Assembly (NCBI GenBank): GCA_000349905.1
Contig: KB722755.1
Coordinates: 368,542 to 432,541, forward strand
Direction: 5' to 3'
Length of the DNA stretch: 64,000 nucleotides
Source of the DNA: Volvariella volvacea V23
Lineage: Eukaryota; Basidiomycota; Agaricomycetes; Agaricales; Pluteaceae
Shown here: positions 57,703 through 64,000 of the stretch, in pieces
Position numbering within the stretch: position 1 is the first letter of the stretch
Layout: every line of letters starts with the position of its first letter
Notes under the pieces: model-generated
Databases searched by the model: none
The model's input: the letters and a program-made list of their open reading frames with translations, nothing else
What the model was told of the DNA's origin: nothing
Made by a program: the position numbers and the translations under genes

Positions 57703-60156
57703 CTAATGCAATCGAAGCCAAAGGAAAGCTGTCGACTTACAAATATTATAAAATTCCTCCCTGGATAAGTTGGGTAACCTCTGAGAAGGCGAATTGAGTG
57801 GAATACCGAACCTCTGTAAATGGGTTACATTGAGTACGGAGCATAACTAAGGACAATGGTAGGGGGGATGAACAGATCAAGGCTCTTACTGACCTTTGAG
57901 TGAACAGAATTGCTCCTTTTCATCCGCACTCGAGCTCGCGGGGATTCCTTCGTAGTGTACGCATCGGAGTCTTCGCCCCATGGGTTGGAATATGAATGGT
58001 ACCTACTAGGACCACCTCTCCATGTCCCATCTTCATACGCTACAGATTCCAACGAGTCGGTCATTTGTTCCTGGATATACACTCTAAACGCGGGTTCATG
58101 GTCTACAAACGCGTCGATAGTATCCATAAGCCTGAACAACGCCGGTGAATACACCCCATGTTCAAATATACCCTGCAATTGGGATTGCTACAGAATAAAA
58201 TGAGCTTCACAAATATCACGAACAGGCTCGCACTTGCCAAATTCGGGGACGCGATACATTTCTTCGAGAGTGCTTGAAACAGCTTTGGATTATCCCTCGC
58301 TCTCACGCTCATCTCCGTCTTCAAGTACCACCGTTTTGAATACGCAATCAAGCAAGCATGTTTTTTCTGCTTCCTCAATAACCCTCCCCAATCATCCAAA
58401 CACCTTTTCAACACGCCCGAGTCATTATTATCGCCACTAGGACCATCTATCAACGGCCCCAAGACTACACGATCCAACACCGGCCCATCGAATGCCCTTA
58501 ACACACCCGAGCCAAGGCCTTTAGCGAGTATCCTGGGGTCGAACTGTGTTATGTGGATGTTAATCGTAAATTCTTTAATACGCCTAGAGAATTCCTTGAA
58601 TTGGTGCTTTATATAGAAAAAGATGCAGCCGAAGACGTCCGATGGATGGACGTTGTGGTTCGATCCTGTCTGGAGCGCCGCGGTAATGTCCCAGCTTTGG
58701 AGGATTGTAGTGTCTGTTCCTCCCAGCCAGTCGCCTTGGGTAGAGAATAAAAGCCTATACGCAGATTCATTAATTTCCACGACGATGACAACAACGGAAT
58801 GAAGGCACGACTTACGGATTAGCCCTCACAAAATCCCGAGTATCCAGTCCAAACGGCACCACGATCCCATCCTCCCAAAACTTCTTCACCGCCATCCGGT
58901 GTCCAGGACTCAAATCGACCAGCCGCCTCTGCCGATCGTCTTCCTCCATCGGGTTGAGCACAACAGCCTGTCGTTCCGCCATGGACTTAGCGAAATGGCA
59001 GTCCTGCTGCTGCGAAGTGGCTGTGAACATCTCTAGAGGCTTTTTCGTCCCGCTCGCGGCTTGCATGATGCACAGCCTGCCGCGTCCGCGCGTTTTGAAT
59101 GAGCGACGGAAGAGGATGTCTCCGTCTGGGTGTGCTCCGTCGTCGTAGATGGCGCGAATGCAGCGTTGGGCGTAGGAATGGATGGGCTCTGTTAGGGCGG
59201 CGGAGTACATCAGATGAAGGGTCGCTTCTGCTAGTTCGTCCAATGTAGGACCCGGGTTGAGCAGAACGTAGAGGAGGACAAGATTGCGGTTTGTGGTGAG
59301 GGAATCGGCGTCATTGAGTAGGATGTCGCATTGGCCACGATAGTCCCTCGGTAACCCGTTCACGGTCTTGATGAGGTGTCGGATGTCACCGGATGCTAGG
59401 ATATATGCCACCACAGTCAGCGTATATGCGCCAGAGAAAAGATGAAAAGTTCACCTGCAAAGCATATCTTCAGGTTCCTATCGGGATCCAATCCCTCGTT
59501 CGAGTCCAGGCGCAAGCAATCGAAGGCTGGAACAGCATCGTCCCAAGGAGAGTGGTGAGGCTGGAGATGCCGACGCCGACAAAGGAAGGTTGGTTTTCTG
59601 TCTTCGAATATCCACGAGGGTAACCAGTCGGGATGGAGGAGGGGATTCGTGCAAGAGGTCTTATGCCGCGGCCAGTGCTGTTTCTGACAATACTCCGAAC
59701 AGTACTAAAGAACCGTATAAGTACCAATTCTTCAAGACGCCAGAAATACGCAATTAACACCTTTACGAGATTACACTATGCGTGGTTAGCGCTCGAGTAA
59801 AAACCAGGGAATTATAGCAGACGACTCACAGTCTGACACAATATCATCCCCACATTTGGACAAGACCTAAACGAGGCACCCTTCCCAACACCACCCGCAC
59901 ACCCCAGCCGGGGCACCGTCCCGCCAAACGCGCCCGTCCCGAGCCCAAACGACAAATAATTCTCCAGCGTGACCGCCACCAGACCATTAAGCTTGGGACG
60001 ACGGACACTCCCGACAGCGGATCGACGGTGGAGATATCGGTCGCGCTCGCTCATCAGTGATTTGGTGCGCTTGAGTTGATCGACGATCGTGTTGAGCGGA
60101 TCGGGAATGGAGAGCTGGGTTTTCCATGGAGGCAACTGAGCGTGCTGCGTGATCAT
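57703..60156 (-). CDS. DUF4470-type protein (fungal, function unknown)
   Basis: Multi-exon gene on the minus strand. Exons I can place: 60156-59830, probably 59560-59455, 59395-58816, 58754 to about 58226, about 58173-57900, and a last exon ending near 57703 (the 3' end is uncertain). Phases of the first three junctions agree. The diagnostic region is 'DAVPAFDCLRLDSNEG', 'NLKICFAASGDIRHLIKTVN', 'LPRDYRGQCDILLND' and 'NRNLVLLYVLL', which matches the DUF4470 signature of basidiomycete proteins often paired with MYND zinc fingers. I see no MYND finger here. A later segment, 'DVFGCIFFYIKHQFKEF', is also typical. The first exon is basic and not recognised. Molecular function is unknown. An extra exon between 59561 and 59829 is possible. 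Confidence 0.65.
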
Positions 60157-61233
60157 GGCGATTGAGGCAGGCGCAGAGGTCCAGGTGCGTGTGTGGTCAA
60201 GATGAGGACGAGGAAACGTAAAGAAGGTGTCACCGAGTCAACAAAGGAGAGGCGGGCATGGGATTATAAGCCCACGTAAAAAGGGCCAGGCACTATCCAA
60301 TAATCCAGCATTACGAATACCCAGTCTTCAGACTACCTTCAAGCTCCAGGCCCTCGCCGTCGCGATAAAGGGGATCAAATTTCATTCGAGGGGGTGGAAG
60401 CAAGGTCCCCGTATATGCGGGCCTGGTAGGCGTTAAGAACGCCTGCAAGCGCCACGCAACGAGCCAAAGCCAGAAGACGACATGTCGTTCGCGTGAAGAA
60501 GCAAGGACAAGAAGGACGAGAAGCGCATGTTCGTAAACAGGTGCGGCAGTTGCCAAGTGGGAGGGCTTTAGCTCCTTTTCGAGATGTCGCTCTTCGCTAA
60601 CGTTGGCATTGGCAGTAGCCGCGTTTGGACACCTCCGGAACAGGCGTCAGGAGCAGGAGTGAGCGGCGTGATAAGGGGCGGCTATCCGGCTTATTGTCGT
60701 GCTGGTGGGTTGGATTGTGGCCACCAAGCCGGGAGGAGGATCATGTATAAGGATTTGCAAATACATGGTCCTCAAAACCGAATCATCATGTGTTCCGCGG
60801 TCGGCGATGATCATAACGGATCTAAACCCAAAAAGTGTGGCTATATGCGCGTAAGTAGATAGCACTCTCAATAATAGAGCAAAGGAACTGACACTCCGCC
60901 ACATGCAAACGCCTGTTCTCCGGCGTGCACTCGGAAAGCATATAGGTTACCTTTTCTTTGTTGTCAGATGAAACAGGGAAAAGGTAAAAAAAATGCGAGA
61001 TCCGGAGATGTGGATGATATAGCAGGTGCATTGATTGCGATAGCCGTCAAGCCAATGTCACCGAGGCAATGAAAACTTCGACGTGATAAGAAAGGATCCT
61101 CGGCACGGGGAAGCAACCCACGGCATCGACCAGCGCATATCACAAAGCATATCCACACAGCAAAGCAGCATGAATTCTACCTTAGCGATAAAACAGCATA
61201 GCATCCTTTAAAAATATCACATTTTACATACCT
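60157..61233. other. Intergenic, no recognised gene
   Basis: About 1.1 kb between the DUF4470 start and the end of the SAICAR synthase gene. It should hold the DUF4470 promoter. Short frames exist on both strands but none shows a domain. Confidence 0.5.
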
Positions 61234-62350
61234 CTACTGGGTCAACAATCTAACCGCTTCGGCATATCGCTCGCGGGTCCCCTGAACAACGCTCTCTTCG
61301 ATGACCCAACCCTCACCCTCTTTGCCCTCGGGCCCACTCTCAAGCCCCTTCCGAAACCCGGTCGCAACCAACCAATCACGGAGATACTGTTTATCGAAAC
61401 TCGGCTGAGATTTTCCTGGCTCGTAGCTGGCGAGGGGCCAGTATCGTGAAGAATCGGGGGTCAAAAGCTCATCGATGAGAATCAGGGTCTGTTTGGAGGG
61501 GTCGTCAGGGGACGGCACGAGTCCAAATTCGAATTTAGTATCGGCAAGAATGACACCGCGAGTGTAGGCGTAGTCGGCAGCGGTCTTGTAGAGCTCGAGA
61601 GCAGCTTTGGAGATTTGGTCGTATAGCTCCTGTCCGACGATCTTGGCAGCTAAGGGGCACGAATGACGGCTGAACGATAGGCAATAAGACTCCTTTACGT
61701 ACCTTGTTCTCCGGAGATATTCTCATCATGCTCGCCCTGTTCCGCCTTGGTCGAAGGAGTGAAGATTGGCTCGGGGAACTTTGAAGACTCCACCAAGCCC
61801 TGAGGAACCTCCATCCCATGCACAGTTCCTTTCTTCTTGTATTCTGCCCAAGCAGAACCTGTTTCCCAACGCCGTAAATCGACTCATGCGAATTCGACCA
61901 GACTATGCTTACCTGAGAGATACCCTCGTACAATCGCCTCAAGTGGCACGACCTTTGCTTTGCGCACGAGCATCGCCCGGCCTTCTAGCTGATCCCGGTA
62001 CTGCCTGACTTCCTCCGGCATCTCATCGATGTTGGCCGTCGCGAAGTGGTTCGGGATGATGTGGCCCAGCTTCTTGAACCAGAACAGCGAGAGCTCTGTC
62101 AGCAGCTTGCCTTTGTCCGGAATGCCCTATAATGAGCCAAGGAAAAGCCGTGATTGTTACGTTGTTGAGTCGATTGCATGCGATAACATGTCAAGCTGCA
62201 TACGTTCTTTAGAATGACATCATACGCCGAAATTCTGTCCGTAGCGACGAATAGGAGGTGGTCTGGCGACGAGGTGGCGTAGACATCGCGTACTTTGCCT
62301 CGAGATACCAGGGTGAGGCCGGGAAAGTCTGTGCTGGACAGCGCGGCCAT
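61234..62350 (-). CDS. ADE1: SAICAR synthase (phosphoribosylaminoimidazole-succinocarboxamide synthase)
   Basis: Four exons on the minus strand: 62350-62204, 62126-61913, 61858-61703, 61649-61234 (310 aa, all phases consistent). The enzyme joins CAIR and aspartate with ATP to make SAICAR, a late step of purine biosynthesis in the cytosol. Hallmarks: '[12 protein letters not shown]' (nucleotide-binding start), '[12 protein letters not shown]', signature 1 '[17 protein letters not shown]', signature 2 '[10 protein letters not shown]', and '[15 protein letters not shown]'. Length is normal for the fungal monofunctional enzyme, and there is no fused AIR carboxylase. The start is well supported by the short leader '[12 protein letters not shown]'. 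The symbol follows yeast usage. Confidence 0.93.
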
Positions 62351-62727
62351 GGGAGCGATGAGGAGAAGATTTTTGCAGCGAGTGGCCGAAAAGGAGCAAA
62401 CCTCATCCTGATAACCACGTGGCTATGTTATGATCGGATGGTCAGGGTCTTGCCCCCGATCCCGCCGACTCGCTAGAAGACGCGTCTATAATGAAAATCG
62501 ATACCATAGATACATTTTACCTAGTAAATACATCTGCGAAATGTGAATTATTCGAAAACTAGCTAGCAGGAAAGAAAAGATAAGTCTATACGTAATGCCC
62601 AGTCAATCATAGCAGTCCTGAAAGATCGTGAAAAAGTCATCCGGCGGCACCGTATGCAGCGAGATAGAATGATAACGGGGCGGCTACTACGAGCAGCCGA
62701 AGAAATCAGGGTATCGTCAGGACACAA
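62351..62727. other. Short intergenic region
   Basis: About 380 bp between the SAICAR synthase start and the end of the MFS gene, both on the minus strand. It must contain the SAICAR synthase promoter. No other feature is seen. Confidence 0.5.
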
Positions 62728-64000
62728 TCACACCCGTGATTTTCTGTCCTTCTTTTCGTCCTGTGCGGCGGCTTCGGCCTCTGCCTCTGCCTCTTCTTCG
62801 GCAGAGACCATGGCCTGTCTTTTTTCCTCTGCAGCGGCCAGAGCAGCTGCTTCAGCCTCCAACACCAGGTTCGAGAATTTGCTTAGCCGCCGGATTTTCT
62901 TCCCATACAAAAATAGAACCTTATTTTTGTGGGCATTCCTCGTGTCAGAGAAGGGAAGGTGGATTGGAGGGGATGATACGCACGACGGGGATGGGGATCA
63001 TCACGCAGGCGATGATTCCAAACATCGTGTTTGCCCATCTGTATCCCAAGTTTTCGAACATTTTGTCCGTGAACAAGGGGAATATTGTGGCCATAATGTT
63101 TCCTATTTTCGTGTCGTTGTTAGGGTGTCGTTTCAAAGTTGTCAAAACACTCACGTAGAAGACTTTGACCGGCAAGAGCAGACGACGCATATGGTCCATA
63201 ACTGCGCAATGATAAGCTCCTCGTCTTTTCGTCATTGAAACAGACACACATACCAGTCCGCTAGGTACGAGAACACGGCGAGATATATGACAAAGGCAGC
63301 GAAGAAAAATACCTAAGAATGCATCATTAGTCAAAAACGACTGAGTGACAGGCCACAAATACGCACCAAGATGCCGATATATTGAGCCATCCAGTGAATA
63401 TGCGGGAACGACGACCACGCATAGATGAACATTCCCGCAGGCAGCATGACAGCTCCCACACACGCAATGTACAAACGTGCCTCGGGACCATGCTTATGGA
63501 AGTTCTTCCTAAAAGCCGAGGTTGAAGCTTGAGACAAGACCGCCGAGAGTGATGGAACACGTCAAACGCACTGATAGAGCTTTTCTTGGTACATGTTCAA
63601 GAAAAATCCAATAAGAGATCCAATCCTGAGAAATCGGGAATTAATTAGCCAAAAGTCTAAACATGCAGTGGGAACTGGATGTCGCGTACGTCATGGTGGT
63701 GAAGACGGAGCCGATTTCGCCAATGTTGAAGTGGTGTAGGGTGGTGAACAAGTCTGCAATCGACCTACGGGCGAGCGGGTGAGCTTGAAAACCGCGAAAA
63801 TGAAGGCAATGAAGAGCATACTCGATCAAGCAGTATACTATCCCCCACGCGAAGCCGAACCACAGCTGTGTGCCGCCACGAATTAACAGATCGTTCATGT
63901 GAACAGATAGAAGAACTTACACTGAAGCTGAGAACCACAGGTTCTGAGCAGAGCAGCCCTGCGGAATTCTGCTCGGTTATTTCTCAAGGAGATACGGGCA
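62728..64000 (-). CDS. MFS transporter, 3' part (5' end outside window)
   Basis: At least seven short exons with GT-AG introns can be read downward from the right edge. Spliced text includes 'LLCSEPVVLSFSLWFGFAWG', 'IVYCLIES', 'FNIGEIGSVFTTM', 'IGSLIGFFLNMYQEKL', 'RLYIACVGAVMLPAGMFIYA', 'GILVFFFAAFVIYLAVFSYL', 'YGPYASSALAGQSLLR' and 'FTDKMFENLGYRWANTMFGI'. These are transmembrane segments 7-12 of a major facilitator of the DHA1 drug/polyamine proton-antiporter type. After the last helix the C-terminus is a long Ala/Glu helix ('EEEAEAEAEAAAQDEKKDRK') that is cytosolic and probably coiled. The substrate is not predictable. The start codon and first half lie beyond 64000. Confidence 0.8.

Overview
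The window is nuclear DNA of a filamentous fungus, most likely an Agaricomycete (mushroom-class basidiomycete). The evidence is dense short GT-AG introns of about 46-80 nt, many F-box-like genes, a DUF4470 gene, a monofunctional SAICAR synthase and a TEA-domain transcription factor. I cannot name the species from the sequence alone. No rRNA gene, CRISPR array, prokaryotic operon or virus-like gene is visible.

Layout. 1-4.2 kb holds two decayed coding remnants and a 203-bp MITE. 4.5-30.8 kb is an F-box-like gene cluster interrupted by a GRAM-TBC-EF-hand Rab-GAP gene (6889-11285, 19 exons) and a secreted FAD-linked oxidoreductase gene (16020-17962, 7 exons). 31-45 kb is gene-poor and rich in simple-sequence tracts. 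It holds a serine-rich hypothetical protein, a small membrane protein and two larger F-box-like genes. 45.8-50.1 kb carries a TEA/ATTS transcription factor gene and a WDR5/Swd3-like WD40 gene, divergently transcribed. 50.2-57.1 kb returns to F-box-like genes, all on the minus strand and mostly broken, with a second MITE. 57.7-64 kb holds a DUF4470 gene, ADE1-type SAICAR synthase and the 3' part of an MFS transporter gene that runs off the right edge.

The main feature is one F-box-like family. It has an N-terminal 'SPIE-x-CPNE-hydrophobic-L' box followed by a 'LALRLTSRRL' helix, about 540 residues, no introns, and a repetitive leucine-rich body. Nine copies lie on both strands: four intact and five broken. 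Three of the broken copies carry only one or two lesions, so they died recently or contain assembly errors. A second F-box-like gene (466/468 aa) is present twice in inverted orientation, 26 kb apart, inside a homologous block of about 2.4 kb. Two related MITEs, also in opposite orientation, lie near the outer edges of the cluster. The picture is of a fast birth-and-death locus for predicted SCF-type substrate adaptors, set among conserved housekeeping genes. Substrates and functions of these adaptors cannot be read from the sequence.

Exon coordinates were placed by eye from splice consensus, reading-frame phase and family resemblance, not by alignment software.
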